Shown in pieces: positions 43,467 to 51,608 of a stretch of 64,000 bases of DNA (positions within the stretch are counted from its first letter, which is position 1; each line of letters begins with the position of its first letter). The stretch is from Marinobacter denitrificans (GTDB lineage: Bacteria; Pseudomonadota; Gammaproteobacteria; Pseudomonadales; Oleiphilaceae). Below the pieces are notes generated by a model. It did not search any database. It worked only from the letters and a program-made list of their open reading frames with translations, and was not told the origin of the DNA. The translations under genes and the position numbers were made by a program. The stretch is taken from NCBI RefSeq assembly GCF_008795955.1, contig NZ_VMHN01000002.1:62001-126000 (forward strand), given 5' to 3'.

Positions 43467-44468
43467 GTGAAACCGGTCACCATCGCTATTGACGCCATGA
43501 GTGGTGATCGCGGGGCTGCTGTGGTGGTCTCCGCTGCACTGGATGCGGTAAAAGAAAACGAAGCCTTGAGCCTTGTTCTGGTTGGAATCCGGAGCGAGCT
43601 CGAGGCTTTGCTGCTTGAAGGGCACCCTCGAATCAGCATTGTCGAGGCTGCCGATGTTGTGCGTATGAACGAGCGGCCCTCCCATGCGCTTCGGCATAAA
43701 CGCAATTCCTCCATGGCGGTTGCCTTGGGCCTGGTTCGGGACGGCTCTGCCCAGGGCTGTGTCAGTGCCGGCAATACCGGTGCTCTCATGGCGTTCGGGC
43801 GATCTGTCATCCGTATGTACCCGGGTATCGAGCGGCCAGCGATTGCCAAGCTGATCCCTTCTCTCCGTGGCCGTTGCCATGTCCTTGACCTGGGGGCCAA
43901 TGTGGACTCCACGGCGGAGAATCTTTATCAGTATGCTCTGATGGGTTCGCTGATGGCGTCTGCTATCTGTAATCAGCCTGAGCCCCGAGTGGCCCTGCTC
44001 AATGTCGGCGAAGAAGAGATCAAGGGGAACGAGCAGGTACGGCTTGCCTCGCATATGCTGGCTCAGTGCGACACCATTAACTACATCGGCTACATTGAAG
44101 GCAGTGACCTATTCAGGGACGTGGCTGATGTGGTGGTTTGCGACGGCTTTGTGGGCAATATTGCCCTGAAAACCGGTGAAGGCGTGGCCGGCCTGCTGAT
44201 TGAGTTGCTGGAACAGGCGTTCACCAAAACCCTCTACGGCAGGTTTGTTGGCCTGTTGGCGCGGCCCATGATAGGGCGTCTTCTCAGGTTGATGGATCCG
44301 TCGCGACACAATGGCGCCAGCCTTCTCGGGCTACAGGGCGTGGTCATCAAAAGCCATGGCAATGCGAATGAGCGCGCCATGCTGGCGGCGATTCGCCAGG
44401 CCGTGCGCGAAGTGGAGCTCGAAGTGCCGAGCCGTATCAATGAACGTCTTGATGACCTGATGTTCTGA
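43467..44468 (+). CDS. plsX: Phosphate acyltransferase PlsX
   Basis: A 333-residue PlsX that converts acyl-ACP to acyl-phosphate for phospholipid synthesis at the membrane. Opening VTIAIDAMSGDRGAAVVVSA and the motifs SAGNTGALMAFGRSVI, GANVDSTAENLYQYA and VCDGFVGNIALKTGEG are diagnostic. The start is GTG at 43467 after GGAGG; a start at 43449 would lie upstream of that site. It is 42 bp after rpmF. A palindrome and a promoter-like sequence follow before fabD. Confidence 0.94.
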   Translation: MKPVTIAIDAMSGDRGAAVVVSAALDAVKENEALSLVLVGIRSELEALLLEGHPRISIVEAADVVRMNERPSHALRHKRNSSMAVALGLVRDGSAQGCVSAGNTGALMAFGRSVIRMYPGIERPAIAKLIPSLRGRCHVLDLGANVDSTAENLYQYALMGSLMASAICNQPEPRVALLNVGEEEIKGNEQVRLASHMLAQCDTINYIGYIEGSDLFRDVADVVVCDGFVGNIALKTGEGVAGLLIELLEQAFTKTLYGRFVGLLARPMIGRLLRLMDPSRHNGASLLGLQGVVIKSHGNANERAMLAAIRQAVREVELEVPSRINERLDDLMF

Positions 44469-44492
44469 TATTCCCTCCCGGAACAGACTTCT

Positions 44493-44553
44493 GAGACTAA
44501 AGTCTCTTCCCATTTTTGCCAGATTGGCTGTACCGGCCCCGGGGTTGTACTAT
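44493..44553 (+). promoter_or_regulatory. Palindrome and candidate promoter upstream of fabD
   Basis: GAGACTAAAGTCTC (44493-44506) is a perfect 6-bp-arm inverted repeat with a 2-bp centre. A promoter-like pair TTGGCT (44524-44529) and TACTAT (44548-44553) with 18-bp spacing follows, 44 bp before fabD. The palindrome could be an operator or a weak hairpin; neither is proven. Confidence 0.4.
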
Positions 44554-44597
44554 TGGCTAATCTCCCGTAACCCTTCATTAACGGTAAGATTCGCGCT

Positions 44598-45539
44598 ATG
44601 AAATCAGCTTTTATTTTTCCCGGACAAGGATCGCAGTCTGTAGGCATGCTGGCGACAGCAGCCGAGAGCTGGCCGATCATAGAAAAAACCTTTTCTGAAG
44701 CCTCTGACTTGCTGGGGTACGACCTTTGGCACCTGTGTCAGCATGGTCCGGCAGAGGATCTCAACCAGACGACGGTGACACAGCCGGCCCTGCTGACAGC
44801 CAGTGTTGCGCTTTGGCGCCAGTGGTTCGTGGCGGGGGGCAAGGCACCTGATTACCTGGCCGGACACAGCCTTGGAGAATACAGCGCCCTGGTGGCCGCC
44901 GAGAGCCTGAATTTCTTCGATGCCATCAAGCTGGTACGTCTGCGCGGTGAACTGATGCAGACTGCGGTGCCGGCTGGCGAAGGCAAGATGGCAGCGATTC
45001 TCGGCCTGGAAGATGACGATGTCGTCGCCGCCTGTGCAGAGGCTGCCAATGGGGACGTGGTTGCGGCGGTGAATTTCAATGCGCCGGGCCAGGTCGTGAT
45101 TGCCGGCTCCGCTGCTGCAGTGGAGCGTGCCATTGACGCCTGCAAAGCTCGCGGCGCCCGTAAGGCCATGCCGTTGCCGGTGAGCGTGCCGTCCCACTGT
45201 GCATTGATGAAAGGTGCGGCCGAGGAGCTGGCAACAGCTCTCGATGAAGTCAGTTTTAACGACGCTGTCATTCCAGTCGTTCAGAATGTCACCGCGTCTG
45301 TTGCCCAGGATAGCGAGGCGCTGAAGAGTAATCTGGTCAAACAGCTATACTCTCCAGTGTTGTGGACAGACACAATCCGCGAACTGGTAGCGAACGATGT
45401 CGGGATCGCGGTAGAGTGCGGCGCCGGCAAGGTACTTGCCGGTCTGGCAAAGCGGATCGATCGTGACCTGTCGGTCTATGGAGTCGAGGAGCCGGATGCC
45501 CTGGCGAAAGCGTTAGAAGCGTTCGGACAAAAAGGATAG
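44598..45539 (+). CDS. fabD: Malonyl-CoA:ACP transacylase
   Basis: A 313-residue FabD that loads malonyl groups on acyl carrier protein. The start FIFPGQGSQSVGML and the nucleophile elbow AGHSLGEYSALVAAESL (Ser91) are standard; the catalytic His is in PVSVPSHCALM. The length is normal. It begins the fabD-fabG-acpP-fabF series and is preceded by its own promoter-like sequence, so it may be expressed independently of plsX. fabH is not between plsX and fabD, unlike in E. coli. Confidence 0.96.
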   Translation: MKSAFIFPGQGSQSVGMLATAAESWPIIEKTFSEASDLLGYDLWHLCQHGPAEDLNQTTVTQPALLTASVALWRQWFVAGGKAPDYLAGHSLGEYSALVAAESLNFFDAIKLVRLRGELMQTAVPAGEGKMAAILGLEDDDVVAACAEAANGDVVAAVNFNAPGQVVIAGSAAAVERAIDACKARGARKAMPLPVSVPSHCALMKGAAEELATALDEVSFNDAVIPVVQNVTASVAQDSEALKSNLVKQLYSPVLWTDTIRELVANDVGIAVECGAGKVLAGLAKRIDRDLSVYGVEEPDALAKALEAFGQKG

Positions 45540-45548
45540 GAGCATTGC

Positions 45549-46292
45549 ATGTCTCTTGAAGGCAAAACCGCACTGGTAACCGGTGCAACGCGCGGTATCG
45601 GTAAAGCCGTCGCCAGGGCGCTGGCTGAACAGGGCGCAACAGTCGTCGGCACAGCTACGAGTGAGGCGGGCGCAGAGTCTATTTCGGCCGATATCAAAGC
45701 AGCGGGTGCAAAGGGTTTCGGTATCGTAATGAACGTCGCAGACCCTGCCAGCATTGACGCCGGGCTGAAAGAAGTGAGTGAAAAAGCCGGTGCCCCGGTG
45801 ATCCTGGTCAACAACGCAGGGATCACCCGTGATAACCTGTTAATGCGTCTGAAGGATGACGACTGGTCGTCCGTGATCGAAACCAATCTGTCGAGCGTCT
45901 ACCGAACCAGCAAGGCTGTATTGCGAGGCATGGCAAAAGCCAGATGGGGTCGTGTTATCAATATCAGTTCTGTTGTAGCTGGAATGGGTAACCCCGGTCA
46001 GGCCAATTACTGTGCTGCCAAGGCCGGCGTGGAAGGTTTTACCCGTAGCCTGGCCAAAGAAATGTCGAACCGGGGGATCACTGCCAACTGTGTTGCCCCG
46101 GGATTTATTGACACGGATATGACCCGAAAACTGGACGACAAGCAACGCGAGGCTATGATGGAAGTCATACCTGCCGGTCGTCTGGGTGAGCCTGAAGAAG
46201 TGGCAGCGGTAGTTGCCTTCCTGGCTTCGGAGGCCGCCGGTTACGTGACGGGCGAAACGATTCACGTCAATGGCGGTATGTACATGGGATAG
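45549..46292 (+). CDS. fabG: 3-oxoacyl-ACP reductase FabG
   Basis: A 247-residue short-chain reductase that converts 3-oxoacyl-ACP to 3-hydroxyacyl-ACP with NADPH. The nucleotide motif TGATRGIG is near residue 11. NNAG follows, with the Ser in INISSVVAGMGN and YCAAK (Tyr154 and Lys158). The end FLASEAAGYVTGETIHVNGG is typical of FabG. It starts 9 bp after fabD. Confidence 0.96.
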   Translation: MSLEGKTALVTGATRGIGKAVARALAEQGATVVGTATSEAGAESISADIKAAGAKGFGIVMNVADPASIDAGLKEVSEKAGAPVILVNNAGITRDNLLMRLKDDDWSSVIETNLSSVYRTSKAVLRGMAKARWGRVINISSVVAGMGNPGQANYCAAKAGVEGFTRSLAKEMSNRGITANCVAPGFIDTDMTRKLDDKQREAMMEVIPAGRLGEPEEVAAVVAFLASEAAGYVTGETIHVNGGMYMG

Positions 46293-46424
46293 TCCCTGCG
46301 GGGGCATGTGCGCAAACCCTTGTTGCACAACATGTTTGAATGGAACCCCTGCTTGTCTGCAGGTATGGTTTAAACTAAACTGGCAGCACTTAAGTTGCTT
46401 GGTTGACACAAAAGTGAGGACATT

Positions 46425-46658
46425 ATGAGTACAGTTGAAGAGCGCGTTAAGAAGATCGTTTGTGAGCAGTTGGGCGTTAAAGAGTCCGAAGTTCAGAACA
46501 CATCTTCTTTTGTAGAGGACCTTGGCGCTGACTCACTGGACACCGTTGAGCTGGTCATGGCACTCGAGGAAGAGTTCGAGACCGAAATTCCGGACGAGGA
46601 AGCGGAAAAGCTGGCGAGTGTTCAGGACGCGATCGACTATATCGTCGCGCACACCTGA
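46425..46658 (+). CDS. acpP: Acyl carrier protein
   Basis: A 77-residue acidic ACP. The phosphopantetheine site is Ser37 in [24 protein letters not shown] lies about ten bases before the ATG. The 132-bp gap from fabG may hold an extra promoter, as acpP is normally expressed far above its neighbours. A terminator hairpin follows. Confidence 0.97.
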   Translation: MSTVEERVKKIVCEQLGVKESEVQNTSSFVEDLGADSLDTVELVMALEEEFETEIPDEEAEKLASVQDAIDYIVAHT

Positions 46659-46687
46659 TACTCAGCACGTTTTTTGCGCCAGGCAAG

Positions 46688-46725
46688 AAGCCGTCCATGT
46701 GATACTACAATGGGCGGCTTTTTTA
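46688..46725 (+). terminator. Terminator after acpP
   Basis: An 11-bp stem with one G-T pair (AAGCCGTCCAT / ATGGGCGGCTT) and a T-rich tail (TTTTTTATT), 30 bp after acpP. It may attenuate read-through into fabF and so help keep acpP transcripts abundant. Confidence 0.82.
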
Positions 46726-46775
46726 TTGGCCGGCATTTATTCTACCAATACTGAAAAACCTCAGGTGAAGGGGAT

Positions 46776-48023
46776 ATGGCTAAACGACGTGTTGTGATAA
46801 CAGGCATGGGAATGCTGTCGCCGCTGGGTAACGACGTGGATTCGTCCTGGGAGGGTATCCAGGCAGGGCGCAGTGGCATCACCGAAATCGATCGGTTCGA
46901 TACCACGGGATACAACACACGGATCGGCGGCGGTATCAGAAATCTGGATATGGAATCCTACCTTTCCACCAAGGATGCCAGGAAGCTCGACCCATTTATT
47001 CATTATGGTCTCATTGCGGCCCAGCAGGCAGTCAATGCCAGCGGGCTGGAAGACTATGCTGACCTCGACAAAGAAAGGGTGGGGGTTGCCATAGGCTCCG
47101 GTATCGGCGGTCTTGAATACATCGAAAAAACAGTCATTACCATGGAGAAGTCGGGGCCCAGAAAGGTGTCACCTTTCTTCGTACCGGCGTCCGTTATCAA
47201 TATGATCTCCGGTAATGTCGCCATTCGGTTTGGTTACCAGGGGCCCAACATTGCCATTGTGACTGCCTGTACCACCGGTACCCATAATATTGGTTATGCA
47301 GCCCGCACCATCGCTTACGGCGATGCGGACGTGATGCTGGCAGGTGGTTCGGAAATGGCGACGACTCGCAGTTCCATTGCCGCGTTTTCAGCAGCCAGGG
47401 CGTTATCCACCCGCAATGACGAGCCAGAGAAGGCAAGCCGGCCCTGGGACGCTGGGAGGGATGGATTTGTACTCAGCGATGGGGCCGGAGTAGTGGTGCT
47501 TGAAGAGCTTGAGCACGCCAAACGCCGGGGAGCAACCATTCACGGAGAAGTGGTCGGCTTCGGTATGAGTGACGACGCTTTTCATATTACCTCCCCGCCA
47601 GAAGGTGGCGAGGGTGCCGCCCGTTCGATGAAGAATGCGATTCGTGATGCAGGGCTGGAACCAGCCGCGGTCGACTATATCAACGCCCATGGTACTTCCA
47701 CCCAGGTGGGGGATGTCGCCGAGGTCGCTGCAGTAAAGTCGGTATTCGCGGAACACGCTTACAAACTGGCGGTCAGCAGTACCAAGTCCATGACAGGCCA
47801 TCTGCTCGGTGCAGCGGGCGCCGTGGAGGCCATTTTCTCAGTGCTGGCGATTCGCGACGGTGTCCTCCCTCCCACTATCAACCTGGATGACCCGGATGAG
47901 GGTTGCGATCTCGACTTCGTGGCCGGGAAGAGCCGCAAGGCTGACGTCCGGGTTGCCCTGTCGAATTCCTTCGGGTTTGGCGGTACCAACGGTACCCTGA
48001 TTTTCCAGCGCTACGAAGACTGA
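46776..48023 (+). CDS. fabF: 3-oxoacyl-ACP synthase II
   Basis: A 415-residue condensing enzyme. The start [20 protein letters not shown] is typical. The catalytic Cys165 lies in [16 protein letters not shown], with histidines in [12 protein letters not shown] and [12 protein letters not shown]. It extends acyl chains in type II fatty acid synthesis and adjusts unsaturation with temperature. It follows the acpP terminator and a GGTGAAGGGG ribosome site. pabC starts 8 bp after its stop. Confidence 0.96.
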   Translation: MAKRRVVITGMGMLSPLGNDVDSSWEGIQAGRSGITEIDRFDTTGYNTRIGGGIRNLDMESYLSTKDARKLDPFIHYGLIAAQQAVNASGLEDYADLDKERVGVAIGSGIGGLEYIEKTVITMEKSGPRKVSPFFVPASVINMISGNVAIRFGYQGPNIAIVTACTTGTHNIGYAARTIAYGDADVMLAGGSEMATTRSSIAAFSAARALSTRNDEPEKASRPWDAGRDGFVLSDGAGVVVLEELEHAKRRGATIHGEVVGFGMSDDAFHITSPPEGGEGAARSMKNAIRDAGLEPAAVDYINAHGTSTQVGDVAEVAAVKSVFAEHAYKLAVSSTKSMTGHLLGAAGAVEAIFSVLAIRDGVLPPTINLDDPDEGCDLDFVAGKSRKADVRVALSNSFGFGGTNGTLIFQRYED

Positions 48024-48031
48024 GCAGGGCT

Positions 48032-48850
48032 GTGCTGGACGTTATCCGGGGTGAGAACAATGAGGTTTCCATAGCTGATCGCGGGTTAGCCTATGGTGAC
48101 GGCCTGTTCGAAACCATCCGCATGTCCGGACAGAGGGCGGTTTTACGTGAACTTCATCTGGACCGGATGGTGGCAGATGCAGCCCGGCTGGACATACCGG
48201 TACAGCGAAGCGACCTGGATGCGGCGATAGCGCAGGCCGGGATTGATCACGAAGCCGTCTTTGATGGCAGTGACTGGGTGCTCAAGCTCATTCTGACCCG
48301 CGGCCAGGGAGGGCGGGGGTACCGATTGCCGGAGAGCTGCCAGCCCAGTCTGATCGTGTCCGTCTCGCCCATGCCATCGCCTCCAGACAGCCGCGGAGTG
48401 GTCGCGGATGTGGCGCAGTTCCCCTTGACTGTGAATCCCCGGCTGGCCGGTATCAAGACCCTCAACCGGCTTGAGCAGGTACTGGCAAGCCGCGAGTTTA
48501 CAGGGAAGGAGTTCGAGCTGCTTATGAGGGATGGGGCAGGGAACCTTGTTGAGGGTACCCGGACAAACCTCTTTGTAAGGCACGGGAATCAATGGATCAC
48601 CCCGCCTGTGCAGAGTCTTGCTGTAGCCGGCGTGATGCGAAGATATCTTATCGATTGTCTTCGCACAGACGGACAGGAAGTTTGTGAGCAGAATGTGCCG
48701 CCCTCGCTGCTTTCGTCATCCGGTTTCCGGGGATTGTATCTGGTCAACAGCGTTGTCGGCATAGTTCCGGTTCGCAAAATGGGAGACGTTGATTTGCCAG
48801 TGGATGGCGGGCTTGAGACAATCTGCGACCCTTTGAAAACTTTGGAATAA
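48032..48850 (+). CDS. pabC: 4-amino-4-deoxychorismate lyase
   Basis: A 272-residue fold-type IV PLP lyase that releases pyruvate to give p-aminobenzoate for folate. It opens with IADRGLAYGDGLFETIR and the PLP lysine is in LAGIKTLNRLEQVLA. NLVEGTRTNLFV is also conserved. The start is GTG at 48032. It lies between fabF and mltG, the standard gammaproteobacterial order fabF-pabC-mltG-tmk. Confidence 0.93.
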   Translation: MLDVIRGENNEVSIADRGLAYGDGLFETIRMSGQRAVLRELHLDRMVADAARLDIPVQRSDLDAAIAQAGIDHEAVFDGSDWVLKLILTRGQGGRGYRLPESCQPSLIVSVSPMPSPPDSRGVVADVAQFPLTVNPRLAGIKTLNRLEQVLASREFTGKEFELLMRDGAGNLVEGTRTNLFVRHGNQWITPPVQSLAVAGVMRRYLIDCLRTDGQEVCEQNVPPSLLSSSGFRGLYLVNSVVGIVPVRKMGDVDLPVDGGLETICDPLKTLE

Positions 48851-48855
48851 AACGC

Positions 48856-49926
48856 TTGCTCAAGAAGTTACTCATAAGTCTGTTTTGCGTCGTTGTGCTG
48901 GCAGTTGCCGGCACTGGTCTCTGGGTATGGCAGGGTCTTCAGACCCTTGAACAGCCAGTCACGCTCGATGAGCCGGTTCTGTTCACTGTCCCTTCCGGGA
49001 GTGGTTACGGCCAGGTTGCCCGTAAGCTGGAGGCTGAAGGCCTAACGGGGGACAGTCTGTGGCTGAGGGTCCATGGCCGGCTCTATCCTGAGCAGACCCG
49101 TCTCAAGGCCGGGGAGTATGAGTTTACGCCTGGCATGAGCGCTCTGGAGATGACCTCCATGATGGTGGCAGGCGCGACCAAGCAATGGCAGATCCAGTTC
49201 ATAGAGGGCTGGACCTTCCGGGATATGCGCCAGGCTCTGGCAGCCAGCGAACGGCTTGAGAAGCGAACCACGGACTGGACTGACGCGCAGATCATGGAAG
49301 CTATGGGCGCTGAAGGGGAGCACCCTGAAGGGCGCTTTTTCCCGGATACCTATCTGTTTACCAGCACCGATTCTGACCTGGATCTTTTGCGGCGTGCCTT
49401 TGAGAGAATGGAAGGGGTGCTTGCGAACGAGTGGGAGGCCAGAGCTGACAACGTCCCCTATGATTCACCTTACGAAGCCCTGATCATGGCTTCCATCGTG
49501 GAGCGGGAAACGGGTGCCGTCCATGAGAGAGAAGAGGTGGCCGGTGTATTTGTCCGCCGTCTGGAGAAGGGAATGAGACTGCAGACCGATCCTACGGTCA
49601 TCTACGGCATGGGGGACAAGTATCAGGGCCGGATTACCCGTCGCGACTTGCAAACCCGCACTGATTACAACACTTACCGCATTGATGGCTTGCCGCCAAC
49701 ACCGATTGCATTGCCCGGGCAGGAGGCTATTCATGCCGCTTTGAACCCTGCCGACGGTGATGCGCTGTATTTTGTGGCGCGCGGTGATGGTACCCACAAG
49801 TTTTCCCGGACTTTGCAGGAACACCAGAAGGCAGTGCGTGAGTTCCAGCTCAACCGTCGCGCTGACTACCGTTCTTCTCCCGCCCCTGTGCCGGTCCCTG
49901 ACCCGGAGGCGGAGGAGAGCGACTGA
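48856..49926 (+). CDS. mltG: Endolytic murein transglycosylase MltG
   Basis: A 356-residue YceG/MltG protein that cuts nascent glycan strands. One N-terminal membrane helix (KKLLISLFCVVVLAVAGTGL) is followed by a LysM-like region. The catalytic glutamate is in ASIVERETGAVHEREEVAGV, with LQTDPTVIYGMGDKYQG after it. The start is TTG at 48856, five bases after the pabC stop. Its stop overlaps the tmk ATG by 1 bp. The C-terminal tail (SSPAPVPVPDPEAEESD) is unstructured. Confidence 0.93.
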   Translation: MLKKLLISLFCVVVLAVAGTGLWVWQGLQTLEQPVTLDEPVLFTVPSGSGYGQVARKLEAEGLTGDSLWLRVHGRLYPEQTRLKAGEYEFTPGMSALEMTSMMVAGATKQWQIQFIEGWTFRDMRQALAASERLEKRTTDWTDAQIMEAMGAEGEHPEGRFFPDTYLFTSTDSDLDLLRRAFERMEGVLANEWEARADNVPYDSPYEALIMASIVERETGAVHEREEVAGVFVRRLEKGMRLQTDPTVIYGMGDKYQGRITRRDLQTRTDYNTYRIDGLPPTPIALPGQEAIHAALNPADGDALYFVARGDGTHKFSRTLQEHQKAVREFQLNRRADYRSSPAPVPVPDPEAEESD

Positions 49927-50558
49927 TGGCCAGCCGAGGGCAGTTTATTACTTTTGAGGGTACCGAAGGTGTTGGGAAGTCCACCCAGCTTGCGACTGCT
50001 GCGAATACCCTGAAAAAACTTGGTATTGACTATATTGTGACCCGGGAGCCTGGCGGTACACCGATGGCAGAAGCCATTCGTGAGCTTCTGCTGGCACCCC
50101 GGGAAGAGCCGGTCAACGACATGACTGAGTTGTTGCTGATGTTCGCTGCCCGAGCACAGCATCTCCATACCCGCATACTTCCGGAACTGAAGTCTGGGCG
50201 CTGGGTCCTGTGCGACCGCTTCACCGACGCTACCTTTGCCTACCAGGGCGGTGGCCGGGGTGTACCCGCTGAGCGTATTGCCCAGCTGGAAAGTCTGGTG
50301 CAGGGAGACTTTCGTCCGGACCAGATAATTCTGCTCGATGCACCGGTAGAAACCGGCATGACCCGCGCCCGGGACAGAGGTGAGCTGGACCGATTCGAGC
50401 AGGAAGCCGTTGCCTTCTTCGAGCGTATACGCCAGACCTATCTCAAACGCGCTACCGAGGATCCTGGTCGGTACCACATAGTGGATGCGGCACAGCCCCT
50501 GGAGGCAGTCAGTGGGGACGTGGCCAGTCTGATCCAGAGCCTGGTGCAGCGGGCCTGA
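49926..50558 (+). CDS. tmk: Thymidylate kinase
   Basis: A 210-residue dTMP kinase. The P-loop is FEGTEGVGKSTQLA, the DR motif lies in LCDRFTDATFAYQGGGRG, and the lid region follows. Translation is coupled to mltG by a 1-bp overlap. In most relatives holB (DNA polymerase III delta') follows; here the next gene is an AraC regulator, so the order is broken at this point. Confidence 0.96.
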   Translation: MASRGQFITFEGTEGVGKSTQLATAANTLKKLGIDYIVTREPGGTPMAEAIRELLLAPREEPVNDMTELLLMFAARAQHLHTRILPELKSGRWVLCDRFTDATFAYQGGGRGVPAERIAQLESLVQGDFRPDQIILLDAPVETGMTRARDRGELDRFEQEAVAFFERIRQTYLKRATEDPGRYHIVDAAQPLEAVSGDVASLIQSLVQRA

Positions 50559-50625
50559 CCGTGCATGTAGCGCGATGTTCTGCTTTAATTGAGTAACATT
50601 CTCAATCAATCTCCGGGTCGCGGGT

Positions 50626-51405
50626 ATGTTGAACGCACGCTTGCTCAAGCTTCCAACGGCTTCTCATCACCACCGCCACGAACACCATCAGATTGTTGTG
50701 GGGGTGCGGGGGGAGGCTGATCTCAGCATCGACGGAACCGGTTCCCACCTGGACACCTGGCGTGCATGCCTGGTGCCTACCGAAGCCAGGCATGATTACT
50801 GTGGCGACCTGCAGAATCACGTTCTGGTCATCAATCTTGACCCCTATATGCCGGCCCTCAATAGCCCGGCTCACACCGAATATGAAACCTTGGCCCCGTT
50901 GTTCGAACGGCCGCGGACGCTGGTGCTCGACAGCAAATTACAGGGACTGGTGCAGTTTGTCGCCGGAGAGTTTGATCGCTCGCCGGACAATGAAGGCATG
51001 AAGCACCATATGGGTGCCAGCATTCTGCACTGCATGGCTGAACGCCTGAATGAAGGCCGGGAAGTGCGTCAGAATCGCCACGCCATAAGCCCCGATACCA
51101 TCCGCCGCTATATTATGGAGAATATCCAGCGCAAGATAACCGTCAACGATCTTGCTGGCGTTGCGTGCCTCAGTGTCAGCCGCTTTCATGAAATGTTCCG
51201 GGAGGTGGTGGGCGTTACGCCACACCAGTTCCTGCTACAGACCCGCCTCGACCAGGCTGTGCAGTTACTGACAATGACTCCCCTGTCGGTGGCAGAAGTC
51301 AGCTACCGGACAGGATTCTCTTCCCAGAGCGCTCTCACCAATGCCCTCCGAAAACACAAGGGCACAACACCCTCCCGCCTACGAATTGATGGCAAAGTCG
51401 CCTGA
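50626..51405 (+). CDS. AraC family transcriptional regulator, probable put regulator
   Basis: A 259-residue AraC/XylS protein. The N-terminal cupin-like domain has a His-rich opening (TASHHHRHEHHQIVVGVRGE). The C-terminal DNA-binding domain has two HTH units (ITVNDLAGVACLSVSRFHEM and LSVAEVSYRTGFSSQSALTN). It is 203 bp upstream of putA in the same direction. An AraC-type proline-responsive regulator beside putA is known in pseudomonads, and this PutA lacks its own DNA-binding domain, so control of put genes is a good inference. Confidence 0.87.
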   Translation: MLNARLLKLPTASHHHRHEHHQIVVGVRGEADLSIDGTGSHLDTWRACLVPTEARHDYCGDLQNHVLVINLDPYMPALNSPAHTEYETLAPLFERPRTLVLDSKLQGLVQFVAGEFDRSPDNEGMKHHMGASILHCMAERLNEGREVRQNRHAISPDTIRRYIMENIQRKITVNDLAGVACLSVSRFHEMFREVVGVTPHQFLLQTRLDQAVQLLTMTPLSVAEVSYRTGFSSQSALTNALRKHKGTTPSRLRIDGKVA

Positions 51406-51436
51406 TTTGCTAAAAAACGCCCATTTCCGGATGAAT

Positions 51437-51463
51437 TTACAAAAAAATCGTAGGATTTTGTAA
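51437..51463. promoter_or_regulatory. Inverted repeat upstream of putA
   Basis: TTACAAAA (51437-51444) and TTTTGTAA (51456-51463) form perfect 8-bp arms around 11 bp. It is about 145 bp upstream of the putA ATG. It could be the operator for the adjacent AraC protein or another regulator; AraC sites are more often direct repeats, so the protein is uncertain. Confidence 0.5.
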
Positions 51464-51608
51464 GCTTGTGATCCGTAGTAATACTAACTTATGAAGGTAG
51501 CTGGTCATCGTCAGGGCGCTGGGTAAATTTATGCGTGTTGTCTGACCCCAACAGAATAATAAATTCGGGTATTCGGCTGGCCGCCGGTGCCATCGACGAG
51601 GCGCTAAC

